From Aurantibacter sp034110465 (GTDB lineage: Bacteria > Bacteroidota > Bacteroidia > Flavobacteriales > Flavobacteriaceae), in assembly GCA_034110465.1 (NCBI GenBank), contig JAWUZD010000012.1, positions 124,001 through 188,000 on the forward strand: a stretch of DNA of 64,000 nucleotides, given 5' to 3'. The translations under genes and the position numbers were made by a program. The notes beneath the pieces are model-generated. The model was given only the letters and a program-made list of their open reading frames with translations, was not told where the DNA came from and did not search any database. Below, piece by piece: positions 8,525 to 16,134 of this stretch (its first letter is position 1; each line of letters begins with the position of its first letter).

Positions 8525-9449
8525 GGCTACAATTACCATTTTGCATATCTAGTAAAGTTGGATTATACGCACAACCTGAAACACCTGGGTAAGATTCCAA
8601 ATTACCATTATTAATTAAATTATCTAAACCACAATAATCCGCTAAATTTACATTATTATTAATTACTAACGTATCGGCTTGCAACAAATTTTCTAAACCA
8701 TCAAACGAGATTAAGTTTGGATTATATTTTACATCTAAACCCCAATCACTAATACCTGAGAGGTAAGTTAGTTCACCTAATCCAACAAAGTTTGTCAATG
8801 AATAATTATCATAAATAAAAAAACCTCCAGAACCTTTTAAATTATCAAGGCCTGTAAAATTTGTGAGACTATTCTCCTGTTGTAAAACAAAACTTTCAAT
8901 ATACTCAATATTATTAAACCCGCTAAAAGAGGTTATGTTATCGTTAACAGAAATTCTAAGTTTTACAGAAATATTATTTAACTCTTCTAGACCAATAAAA
9001 TTTAAAAGATTATGATTAGAACTAAAATTTAAAGTCCCTATACTTGAAGGCACAACAATATTTCCTAAAGATTCTAAATATTGATTATTGTTTATACTTA
9101 AAACCCCTAAAAATGTTTGATTCGTTAAATTTATCCCTTCTAGACTAGTTACATTAGTATTTATAACATATAATCCCATAACTTCTTTAATCCCCGATAA
9201 TGGCAACAAAGAATTTATAGGAATGCTTTCCGGAGAACTCTCAATATGCAAAACACCATTTATCCCTGAATAACACATAGCACCAAAATCATTAACTTCA
9301 AATTGGTTCGTTAATGTAACATTTCCTTGAAAAATACTAGTATTTTCAGAACAAGTAGTAGATTGATTTTGTTGTTGGACTGAATTACTATCATCCGATG
9401 AGCAAGAAACAATAAAACAAATAAAAGCTAATAAGTATAAATTTTTCAT
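8520..9449 (-). CDS. Lipoprotein with leucine-rich, receptor-L-like repeats
   Basis: 309 residues; signal peptide ending in VSCSSDD (Cys16), an acidic +2 region like surface-exposed Bacteroidetes lipoproteins. From about residue 70 there are irregular repeats of about 22-25 residues of the form 'SLTNFxGLxxLxxxxG', with 'NNVNLADYCGLDNL' near the end, as in receptor-L/LRR-like bacterial surface proteins. Such repeats normally bind proteins or glycans; the target is unknown. It stands on the opposite strand inside the SUF region, splitting sufD from sufS, and therefore looks like an insertion relative to the usual order. Confidence 0.7.
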   Translation of the reverse strand: MKNLYLLAFICFIVSCSSDDSNSVQQQNQSTTCSENTSIFQGNVTLTNQFEVNDFGAMCYSGINGVLHIESSPESIPINSLLPLSGIKEVMGLYVINTNVTSLEGINLTNQTFLGVLSINNNQYLESLGNIVVPSSIGTLNFSSNHNLLNFIGLEELNNISVKLRISVNDNITSFSGFNNIEYIESFVLQQENSLTNFTGLDNLKGSGGFFIYDNYSLTNFVGLGELTYLSGISDWGLDVKYNPNLISFDGLENLLQADTLVINNNVNLADYCGLDNLINNGNLESYPGVSGCAYNPTLLDMQNGNCSQ

Positions 9450-9469
9450 GTTAAAATTAATTTGCTACA

Positions 9470-9489
9470 ATATATATATATATATATAT
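9470..9489. repeat. (TA)n dinucleotide tract
   Basis: Twenty bases of alternating A and T lie upstream of the minus-strand lipoprotein gene, about 20 bases before its start. Such a tract can slip in length and could change promoter spacing, but no promoter boxes flank it clearly. Confidence 0.8.
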
Positions 9490-9587
9490 TCATGGATTCA
9501 AAACAACATTTTAAAATAAAATTTATAGAAAATATTGATTACGATGTTTTTGGAAGATAAATAATTCATAATTAAAGCTACATGCCT

Positions 9588-9595
9588 TAACTTTG
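9588..9595 (+). promoter_or_regulatory. -7 box TAACTTTG of sufS
   Basis: Exact TAnnTTTG match ending only four bases before the sufS ATG. If transcription starts at the usual 4-8 bases downstream, the mRNA has essentially no leader. Confidence 0.6.
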
Positions 9596-9599
9596 TACT

Positions 9600-10814
9600 A
9601 TGCTAGATATTAAGAAAATTAGACAAGATTTCCCTATACTAAATCGTGAGGTTAATGGTAAGCCTTTAGTGTATTTAGACAATGCAGCAACATCTCAAAC
9701 ACCACAACAGGTTATAGATGTTATTGTGGATTATTACAGTAATTACAACGCTAATATTCATAGAGGTGTTCATACCTTAAGTCAAGAAGCGACAGATAAA
9801 TATGAAGAAGCTCGTTTAACGATTCAAAAACATTTTAATGCAAAAGAAGCGTACGAGATTATTTTAACGTCTGGAACTACAGAAAGTATAAATTTAGTTG
9901 CAAACGGATTTGCTTCACTTTTAGAAAAAGGAGACGAAATTATTGTTTCGGCATTAGAACACCATAGTAATATAGTGCCTTGGCAAATGTTATGCAAAAA
10001 AACAGGTGCTATTCTAAAAGTAATTCCAATGACTCCAGAAGGCGAATTGGATATGCATACTTACGCAGAATTATTAAATAACAAAACAAAATTAGTTTTT
10101 GTAAATCATATCTCTAATGCACTAGGAACTATAAATCCAATTGAAGCTATTATTGAACAAGCACACAATGTTGGAGCTGCTGTTTTAATAGATGGCGCAC
10201 AAGCTTGTCCACATATTAAGCCAGATGTACAAGCTTTAGATATTGATTTTTATGTTACCTCAGCACATAAAATTTGTGGACCAACTGGTGTAGGAATGTT
10301 ATACGGAAAACAAGAATGGCTAGAAAAATTACCACCATACCAAGGTGGCGGAGAAATGATAGCAACTGTAAGTTTCGAGAAAACTACGTATGCAGGTTTA
10401 CCTCATAAATTTGAAGCTGGAACACCTAATATTTGTGGTGGAATAGCTTTTGGAGCTGCTTTAGACTATATGAATTCTATTGGATTCGATAAAATAGCAG
10501 CTTACGAAAATGAGCTTTTAGATTACGCTACGCAAGAATTATTAAAAATTGAAGGCCTAAAAATTTACGGAACCTCTAAACACAAAACCTCAGTAATATC
10601 ATTTAATTTAGAAGGAATTCACCCGTATGATGTTGGAACATTATTAGATAAAATGGGAATTGCAGTAAGAACTGGTCACCATTGTGCACAACCAATAATG
10701 ACCTATTTTAATATTCCTGGAACCGTTAGAGCTTCGTTTGCATTTTATAATACTAAAGCAGAAATAGAAGCCTTAATTACTGGTGTAAAAAAAGCAAAAA
10801 TGATGCTGAGTTAA
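9600..10814 (+). CDS. sufS: Cysteine desulfurase SufS
   Basis: 404 residues, PLP-dependent class V aminotransferase fold. The PLP lysine is Lys224 in 'TSAHKICGPTG' and the persulfide cysteine is Cys362 in 'RTGHHCAQP', matching group II desulfurases (SufS/CsdA). It takes sulfur from cysteine and hands it to SufE, whose gene lies 1.5 kb downstream. Residues 'LEHHSNIVPWQ' and 'GGGEMI' are also family hallmarks. Full length; own promoter box directly before the start. Confidence 0.96.
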   Translation: MLDIKKIRQDFPILNREVNGKPLVYLDNAATSQTPQQVIDVIVDYYSNYNANIHRGVHTLSQEATDKYEEARLTIQKHFNAKEAYEIILTSGTTESINLVANGFASLLEKGDEIIVSALEHHSNIVPWQMLCKKTGAILKVIPMTPEGELDMHTYAELLNNKTKLVFVNHISNALGTINPIEAIIEQAHNVGAAVLIDGAQACPHIKPDVQALDIDFYVTSAHKICGPTGVGMLYGKQEWLEKLPPYQGGGEMIATVSFEKTTYAGLPHKFEAGTPNICGGIAFGAALDYMNSIGFDKIAAYENELLDYATQELLKIEGLKIYGTSKHKTSVISFNLEGIHPYDVGTLLDKMGIAVRTGHHCAQPIMTYFNIPGTVRASFAFYNTKAEIEALITGVKKAKMMLS

Positions 10815-10825
10815 AAAACTCAGTC

Positions 10826-11315
10826 TTAATCCTTAAATATAAAAGGAACATATTTTCCTTCAAAATATAAACCATTAATAATACTTCCTTTTGGGATAGG
10901 TTGAGAAAACAAACCTTGTATAAAAAACGATTTTTTCTTACCAGGTTTTATTGTAAATATTCGTCTTTCTATTTTGTTTGCGAGCCGAAGACCTGATTGA
11001 ATTCCTCCTACTTTTTGTGTTTTATTTGAATCGTATACAATACCTAATTCTCTTAAATCAATCTGAATTTTTTTATTTGTAGTATTTTTAATCCATATAA
11101 CTACTTGGGCATTTCTATAACCTTTTTTTTGCAAAAAAAGTTTGAGTACCCTGAAAATTACTCATAGCTCTATGTACAGAGTAAGAAAAACCTCTCATAG
11201 AGAAATTTTCAGGGTACTCGATCCATTTTTTGGTATCTAAGCGCTGGTATTGTAATTTATTTTGAGACAAAAGAAACATTGGCAATAAAAACAAAATGGT
11301 AAAAAAATATTTCAT
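10826..11315 (-). pseudogene. Frameshifted small exported protein gene
   Basis: Two overlapping minus-strand frames look like one gene broken by a single-base slip. The first part (from 11315) has a signal peptide (FLLPMFLLSQN) and runs to a premature stop after 'GTQTFFAKKRL'; the second part (to 10826) continues in the next frame with 'QKKGYRNAQVVIWIKN' and ends 'YVPFIFKD'. The break falls in T8-GC-A7 at 11123-11139, a palindromic pair of homopolymers; removing one base joins the parts into a protein of about 160 residues. The joined product is a small beta-rich periplasmic protein that I do not recognise. It may be a pseudogene, a phase-variable gene or a sequencing error. Confidence 0.6.
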
Positions 11316-11366
11316 ATTAAATTTGGCTTATTTTTTGTAGTTTTAACCATAAAAATAACAAATTTT

Positions 11367-12236
11367 ATGAAACTACTTATAATATCTCTTATAACTATAT
11401 TTTTAAATGCTTGTGGTGGCTCTAAAGAGATTGCAAGTAATACAGCAAGTACAGAAATAAATTCTCAAACCTCTAAAGAACGTAATATGCAATCTGAAAT
11501 AAAAAGAATAGAATACGTAGCATCTACAAGAGGTTTTTACAACCGTATAACTATAATTCCAGATTCTGTAGTAACACAAATGACTAGAAATGGAAAGGAA
11601 ACGTCTGCCTTTTTATCAAAAGAAGATTGGGCTGAAATTAATACGCTAGTTTCTCAAATAGAAGTGGCAACAATTCCAAAATTAGAACCACCATCTCAAA
11701 ACTACAGAACAGATGTTGCTGCAGCTGCTAGTTTACAAATTATTATTGGCGATAAATCTTATCAAACCTTAAGTTTTGATAATGGTAATCCTCCAAAAAA
11801 AATAGCAGCACTTGTAGAAAAGCTTATCGGATTCACAAAGAAAAAGGAATTAAATAAAAACAGTAAGCAATCTAATGTTACACGAATAGAATATGTTGCT
11901 GTTTCCAGAGGAACTTACAATCGTATTATCATTTTACCAGAAACAGTTATTACACAGATGTCAAGAGGAGAAAAAGAGATTTCAAATCCTTTATCTGTAG
12001 ACGATTGGACAGAGATTAATACAATGGTAAGCAAAATTGAAGTTGCTGGATTACCAAAATTAGAAGCACCTTCTAAAAAACATCAATATGATGGCGCAGC
12101 TGGAGCATATTTTCAAATTGCTATTGGAGAAAAATTGTATAGAACTGTAACTTTTGATGCTGGAAATCCGCCGAAAGAAATAGCTGAAATTGTTGAAAAA
12201 TTATTCGGTTTCACTAATACTACAAAAAAACAGTAA
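11367..12236 (+). CDS. Lipoprotein with an internally duplicated domain
   Basis: 289 residues, lipobox ending at Cys16 (LNACGGS). Residues 45-157 and 171-283 are two copies of the same domain: both run 'RIEYVAxxRGxYNRI', 'VxTQMxR', 'DWxEINTxVSxIEVA', 'PKLExPS', 'GDKSYQT/GEKLYRT' and 'FDxGNPPKxIAxxVEKLxGFT'. The two are similar along their whole length, so the duplication is fairly recent or held by selection. I know no function; similar single-domain lipoproteins occur in Flavobacteria. It lies between sufS and sufE and is co-directional with them. Confidence 0.75.
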   Translation: MKLLIISLITIFLNACGGSKEIASNTASTEINSQTSKERNMQSEIKRIEYVASTRGFYNRITIIPDSVVTQMTRNGKETSAFLSKEDWAEINTLVSQIEVATIPKLEPPSQNYRTDVAAAASLQIIIGDKSYQTLSFDNGNPPKKIAALVEKLIGFTKKKELNKNSKQSNVTRIEYVAVSRGTYNRIIILPETVITQMSRGEKEISNPLSVDDWTEINTMVSKIEVAGLPKLEAPSKKHQYDGAAGAYFQIAIGEKLYRTVTFDAGNPPKEIAEIVEKLFGFTNTTKKQ

Positions 12237-12293
12237 GTTCTTTTTTTAACGATATATTATATCTTTAAAGAGCTGTTTTAAAACGATATTCAT

Positions 12294-12301
12294 TAATTTT
12301 G
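12294..12301 (+). promoter_or_regulatory. -7 box TAATTTTG upstream of sufE
   Basis: Exact TAnnTTTG match 50 bases before the sufE start, suggesting that sufE, sufT-like and the DUF2480 gene form their own transcript. Confidence 0.5.
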
Positions 12302-12351
12302 CAATCATTAAGAGTGATATAAATTCGCTTCATTTCAAAATTCAGAATACT

Positions 12352-12777
12352 ATGCAAAGCATAAAAGACATACAAACCGATATTATTGACGAGTTTTCAA
12401 TGTTTGAAGATTGGGAAGAACGCTACCAATATATGATAGATTTAGGTAAAACACTTCCGTTAATTAACGAAGAGTTTAAAACCGAAGATCATATTATAAA
12501 AGGCTGCCAAAGTAAGGTTTGGGTTCACGCAGAAATAGAAAACGCAAATGTTGTTTTTACAGCAGATAGCGATGCTATAATTACAAAAGGGATAATAGCT
12601 ATTTTAATTCGTGTGTTCTCTAATCAAAGTCCACAAGCCATCTTAGATGCTAACACTGATTTTATTGATGAAATTGGGTTAAAGGAACACTTATCTGCTA
12701 CAAGAGCAAATGGTTTGGTAAGTATGATCAAACAAATAAAAATGTATGCTGTTGCATACCAAGCACAATTAAATTAA
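12352..12777 (+). CDS. sufE: Cysteine desulfuration protein SufE
   Basis: 141 residues. The sulfur-accepting cysteine is Cys52 in 'IKGCQSKVWV', matching Cys51 of E. coli SufE. SufE stimulates SufS and relays persulfide sulfur to SufB. The helical N-terminus 'FEDWEERYQYMIDLG' and the 'GIIAILIRVFS' segment are typical. Full length. Followed by a repeat-rich 58-base gap and the sufT-like gene. Confidence 0.95.
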   Translation: MQSIKDIQTDIIDEFSMFEDWEERYQYMIDLGKTLPLINEEFKTEDHIIKGCQSKVWVHAEIENANVVFTADSDAIITKGIIAILIRVFSNQSPQAILDANTDFIDEIGLKEHLSATRANGLVSMIKQIKMYAVAYQAQLN

Positions 12778-12783
12778 TTCACG

Positions 12784-12837
12784 CGCAAGCAGGAATCTAT
12801 TAAATTACCATATTAAGATTTCCGTCTTTACGGAAAT
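12784..12837. repeat. Dispersed hairpin repeat upstream of the sufT-like gene
   Basis: ATTTCCGT (12818-12825) and ACGGAAAT (12830-12837) form a perfect eight-pair stem with loop CTTT, within an AGATT...AATGA frame. A half copy, GCAAGCAGGAATCT, lies at 12786-12799. Both resemble the widespread flavobacterial intergenic element built around a GCAGGAAT-type hairpin. The stem covers an alternative upstream ATG at 12836. Confidence 0.55.
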
Positions 12838-12853
12838 GAAAAAAAATTATAAA

Positions 12854-13180
12854 ATGAGCGACACAACTATAGATACAGCAGATTTAGGGGAGAAAATTGT
12901 AAAAGTTATAAAAACCATTTTTGATCCAGAAATTCCAGTTGACATATATGAATTAGGTTTAATTTACGATGTTTTTGTAAACGAAGATTACGATGTTAAA
13001 ATCTTAATGACTTTAACAACACCTAATTGTCCAGTAGCAGAAACACTTCCTCGAGAAGTTGAAGAAAAGGTGAAGTCTTTAAAAGATGTAAACGATGCAG
13101 AAGTAGAAATTACTTTTGATCCACCTTGGACCCAAGATTTAATGAGCGAAGAAGCTAAACTTGAACTTGGAATGCTTTAA
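12854..13180 (+). CDS. SUF-system MIP18/DUF59 family protein (SufT/PaaD-like)
   Basis: 108 residues from the chosen ATG (MSDTTID). An ATG 18 bases upstream is in frame but lies inside a perfect hairpin, so the inner start is preferred. The DUF59 core is clear: 'FDPEIPVDIYELGLIYDV' and 'TTPNCPVAETLPREVEEKV' with the conserved Asp-Pro-Glu and Cys of the family, and 'FDPPWTQDLMSEEAKLELGM' at the end. In Bacteroidota and Firmicutes this protein sits in SUF operons and helps cluster maturation. The final 'MSxEAKLELGM' is characteristic of the SUF-linked subgroup. Confidence 0.9.
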   Translation: MSDTTIDTADLGEKIVKVIKTIFDPEIPVDIYELGLIYDVFVNEDYDVKILMTLTTPNCPVAETLPREVEEKVKSLKDVNDAEVEITFDPPWTQDLMSEEAKLELGML

Positions 13181-13212
13181 GATTTACATACAGTAAATAT
13201 AATATTTCAGCT

Positions 13213-13731
13213 ATGGCAGAAGAAATTATAAATCGTGTTACCAATAGTATTCTTGAAGTTTTTGATTTAGAAGATTATTATCAAGAAGGTACAAGAACTT
13301 CAATTGACTTAAAAAGTTGGTTGGAGCACGAATTTATTCTACGTGAAAAAGACTTCAGAGCACAAGTTAAAGCCTACAATTGGGAACAACACAAAAATCA
13401 ATACGTTGCTATTTATTGTTCTAACGATGCTATTATTGCAGACTGGGCTTTTATGCTAATTACTATTGCACTTAAGCCTTATGCAAAACACATTACGTTT
13501 GGTACATTAATTGATTTAGAAACTAATTTATACCAAAATAAGTTAGCAAGTTTAGACCTTACAATATACAAAGACAAGCCTATAATTATCAAAGGTTGTG
13601 CTAAAAAACCGGTTCCTACAAGTGCCTATATTATGGCAACTAATATGCTTCAACCTATAGCAAAATCTATTATGTTTGGTGAAGCTTGTTCTGCTGTACC
13701 ACTTTTTAAGCGCATTTCGTCCCAAAAATAA
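13213..13731 (+). CDS. DUF2480 family protein
   Basis: 172 residues, cytoplasmic, no signal. It matches DUF2480 throughout: 'NRVTNSILEVFDLEDYY', 'DLKSWLEHEFILREKDFR', 'YCSNDAIIADWAFMLI' and 'GCAKKPVPTSAYIMATNML' split as expected, ending with 'MFGEACSAVPLFKR'. Biochemistry unknown; it is a standard last gene of the flavobacterial SUF region, 32 bases after the sufT-like gene. Conserved cysteines (near 'YCSND', 'GCAKK', 'GEACS') are compatible with metal or Fe-S binding, which is only an inference. Confidence 0.85.
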   Translation: MAEEIINRVTNSILEVFDLEDYYQEGTRTSIDLKSWLEHEFILREKDFRAQVKAYNWEQHKNQYVAIYCSNDAIIADWAFMLITIALKPYAKHITFGTLIDLETNLYQNKLASLDLTIYKDKPIIIKGCAKKPVPTSAYIMATNMLQPIAKSIMFGEACSAVPLFKRISSQK

Positions 13732-13794
13732 CACGCTTTATCGTATTTATTGGAAATAATGCGTTGAAAACACTTTTCTACTCGTCTTTTAAGT

Positions 13795-13802
13795 TAGCTT
13801 TG
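13795..13802 (+). promoter_or_regulatory. -7 box TAGCTTTG of the DUF3078 gene
   Basis: Exact TAnnTTTG match 17 bases before the start codon of the DUF3078 gene. Confidence 0.5.
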
Positions 13803-13819
13803 CGCTCTCAAAATTAACA

Positions 13820-14746
13820 ATGATGAAAAAAATTACTTTTATTTTTGCATTACTTATTGGAACGCTTTCAATAAATGCACAAGAAACAACTCCAGAATCT
13901 ACAAAAGAAGAACTAAAATCTCAAAAAGCTGAAAAACAAGCTGCTGCAGATGCTTTACAAGGCGAAGCTAATGCATTACAAGCTAAAATTGATGCACTTC
14001 CTGGATGGAGAAAAGGTGCTTTTGGTACTATTGGTGGTAGTGTTTCTGAATTTAACAACTGGTTTTCTCAAGCAGCAGCTAACAACTCTTCTGGAAACAT
14101 TGGATTTACAGTTAACGGTTTTGCAAATTTAATTCAAGAAAAATATTTCTGGAGAAACAATCTTAATGTAAATTTAGGTTGGATAAAATTAGATAATAAA
14201 GACAACCCTTTTGATAGTGAAAAATTTGAACCAAATACAGATGTATTTAACATTAGTTCTTTATACGGAAGAAATATTGCTAAAAACCTTGCTGTTTCTA
14301 CTTTAGGTGAATATAGAACAACTATTTTAGATAATTTCAATGATCCTGGTTATTTAGATTTAGGTGTTGGTTTAACTTGGACTCCAATAGAAAATTTAGT
14401 AGTTGTAGCTCATCCGTTAAACTACAACTTTGTTTTTGCTAAAAATGATGCTGTATTTGAATCTTCACTAGGTGCAAAAATTGTTGCAGATTATACGCGT
14501 CAAATTGGAGCTATTAGTTTTAAATCTAATTTTTCTACATTTCAATCATATAAATCTGGGGATTTGTCTAACTTTACTTGGATAAATAGTTTTGGTTACA
14601 AACTATGGAAATCTATTGGAGTTGGTTTTGACTTTGGTTTAAGAGGAAACAAACAAGAAGCTGCTAATTACCAAGGTGTATTATTACCAAATGCAGATAA
14701 TAAATTACAGTCTTATTGGTTATTTGGTCTAAACTACCAAATATAA
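13820..14746 (+). CDS. DUF3078 domain outer-membrane protein
   Basis: 308 residues with a cleavable signal (LSINAQE, about residue 21), a short Ala/Lys/Glu-rich coiled-coil-like segment to about residue 55 and then 'GWRKGAFGTIGGSVSEFNNWFSQ', the DUF3078 opening. The rest alternates beta strands typical of an outer-membrane barrel and ends on 'YWLFGLNYQI', an aromatic-ended C-terminal strand. Function unknown. It usually sits directly after DUF2480 in Flavobacteria, as here. Own promoter box and terminator make it monocistronic. An ATG three bases downstream of the first is an equally possible start. Confidence 0.85.
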   Translation: MMKKITFIFALLIGTLSINAQETTPESTKEELKSQKAEKQAAADALQGEANALQAKIDALPGWRKGAFGTIGGSVSEFNNWFSQAAANNSSGNIGFTVNGFANLIQEKYFWRNNLNVNLGWIKLDNKDNPFDSEKFEPNTDVFNISSLYGRNIAKNLAVSTLGEYRTTILDNFNDPGYLDLGVGLTWTPIENLVVVAHPLNYNFVFAKNDAVFESSLGAKIVADYTRQIGAISFKSNFSTFQSYKSGDLSNFTWINSFGYKLWKSIGVGFDFGLRGNKQEAANYQGVLLPNADNKLQSYWLFGLNYQI

Positions 14747-14765
14747 TAACAACATTAATTATATA

Positions 14766-14799
14766 AAAAAATGCGCTTCAAAACTGAAGCGCATTTTTT
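14766..14799. terminator. Bidirectional terminator, DUF3078 gene / hflX
   Basis: AAATGCGCTTCA and TGAAGCGCATTT form a perfect 12-pair stem with loop AAAC, with A run before and T run after, between convergent genes. Confidence 0.9.
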
Positions 14800-14821
14800 A
14801 TATGAAATAGTCACAATATAA

Positions 14822-16054
14822 TTATTCCTCTTCCTCCGAATTCATATTTGCATAATCGTAATCCGGATATAAAAAGTGATTATATGGAAAACGAGTGACG
14901 TGAATTTCTCTTACCTCATCGTAAACACGTTTCTTAAAATCTTCTAAATTTTCTTTACTTAAAGCAGATATAAACAAAGCGTTATTTCCTACTTTATTCA
15001 TCCACGTTTTTTTCCATTCTTCTAAAGAATAGTTTGCTCCTGTTCGTACAGCAATTAAATCAGTTTCATCAAAAGGTTCAGGTTTATAAGCATCAATCTT
15101 ATTGAAAACCATAATAGTTGGTTTGTCTGCACCTTTAATTTCGCCTAGAATCTTATTTACAGAATCTATATGGTCTTCAAAATTTGGATGAGAAATATCT
15201 ACAACGTGTAACAACAAATCAGCTTCTCTAACCTCATCTAAAGTACTTTTAAAACTATCTACTAACTGCGTTGGTAGTTTTCTAATAAAACCAACCGTAT
15301 CACTTAACAAAAACGGTAAATTCTGAATCACTACTTTTCTAACCGTAGTATCTAAAGTGGCAAAAAGTTTATTTTCTGCAAACACTTTACTTTTACTTAC
15401 CGTATTCATTAAAGTAGATTTTCCAACATTGGTATAACCAACTAAGGCAACTCTTACCATTTTACCACGATTTCCACGTTGTACGGCTTGTTGTTTATCT
15501 ATAATTTTTATTTTGTTTTTTAGTAAGGCAATTTTATCGCGGACAATACGTCTATCTGTTTCAATTTCTGTTTCTCCAGGTCCACGCATTCCAATTCCAC
15601 CTTTTTGGCGTTCAAGGTGTGTCCACATTCCTCGTAATCTAGGTAATAAGTATTCGCATTGTGCTAACTCTACTTGCGTACGTGCATAACTAGTTTGCGC
15701 ACGTTGTGCAAAAATATCTAAGATAAGGTTGGTTCTATCTAACACCTTACATAAAAGAATTTCTCCAATGCTACGTTGTTGAGATGGTGTTAACTCGTCA
15801 TCAAAAATAGCCGTACCAATATCATTTTCTTCAATAAATTTACGAACATCTTCTATCTTCCCAGTTCCTAAAAAGGTTTTAGGATTAGGCATTTCCATTT
15901 TTTGAGTAAATCGTTTTATAGATTCTCCTCCAGCTGTATAAGTTAAAAACTCCAACTCGTCTAAATATTCTGTAGACTGAGTCTCGTTTTGATCTTGTGT
16001 TATAACACCTATTAAAACGCAACGTTCTAAGGTAATATCTTTCTTTTCTAACAT
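14822..16054 (-). CDS. hflX: Ribosome-associated GTPase HflX
   Basis: 410 residues. N-terminal HflX domain with 'TYTAGGESIKRFTQK' and 'FLGTGKIEDV', the 'GPGETEIETDRRIVRDKI' linker motif (158-175), then a GTPase domain with G1 GYTNVGKST at 206-214, G3 'DTVGFIRKLP' and G4 'NKID'. HflX splits stalled ribosomes and acts in heat or stress recovery. Full length for the family. A TAACTTTG box lies 17 bases upstream on its strand. Confidence 0.95.
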   Translation of the reverse strand: MLEKKDITLERCVLIGVITQDQNETQSTEYLDELEFLTYTAGGESIKRFTQKMEMPNPKTFLGTGKIEDVRKFIEENDIGTAIFDDELTPSQQRSIGEILLCKVLDRTNLILDIFAQRAQTSYARTQVELAQCEYLLPRLRGMWTHLERQKGGIGMRGPGETEIETDRRIVRDKIALLKNKIKIIDKQQAVQRGNRGKMVRVALVGYTNVGKSTLMNTVSKSKVFAENKLFATLDTTVRKVVIQNLPFLLSDTVGFIRKLPTQLVDSFKSTLDEVREADLLLHVVDISHPNFEDHIDSVNKILGEIKGADKPTIMVFNKIDAYKPEPFDETDLIAVRTGANYSLEEWKKTWMNKVGNNALFISALSKENLEDFKKRVYDEVREIHVTRFPYNHFLYPDYDYANMNSEEEE

Positions 16055-16070
16055 AAATTTTCAATTACTA

Positions 16071-16078
16071 CAAAGTTA
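16071..16078 (-). promoter_or_regulatory. -7 box of hflX (TAACTTTG on minus strand)
   Basis: Exact TAnnTTTG on the minus strand, 16 bases before the hflX start. Confidence 0.5.
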
Positions 16079-16134
16079 CATAATTACAGCCAACTATTAT
16101 TTCGTATTTTTAAACCTTATAAAAAATTTAGCTT

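Noticed and set aside
9470..9489. TA tract as a possible CRISPR, origin or phase-variation locus
   Set aside because: It is a single dinucleotide run without spacers, iterons or a reading frame across it; only a simple repeat can be claimed.
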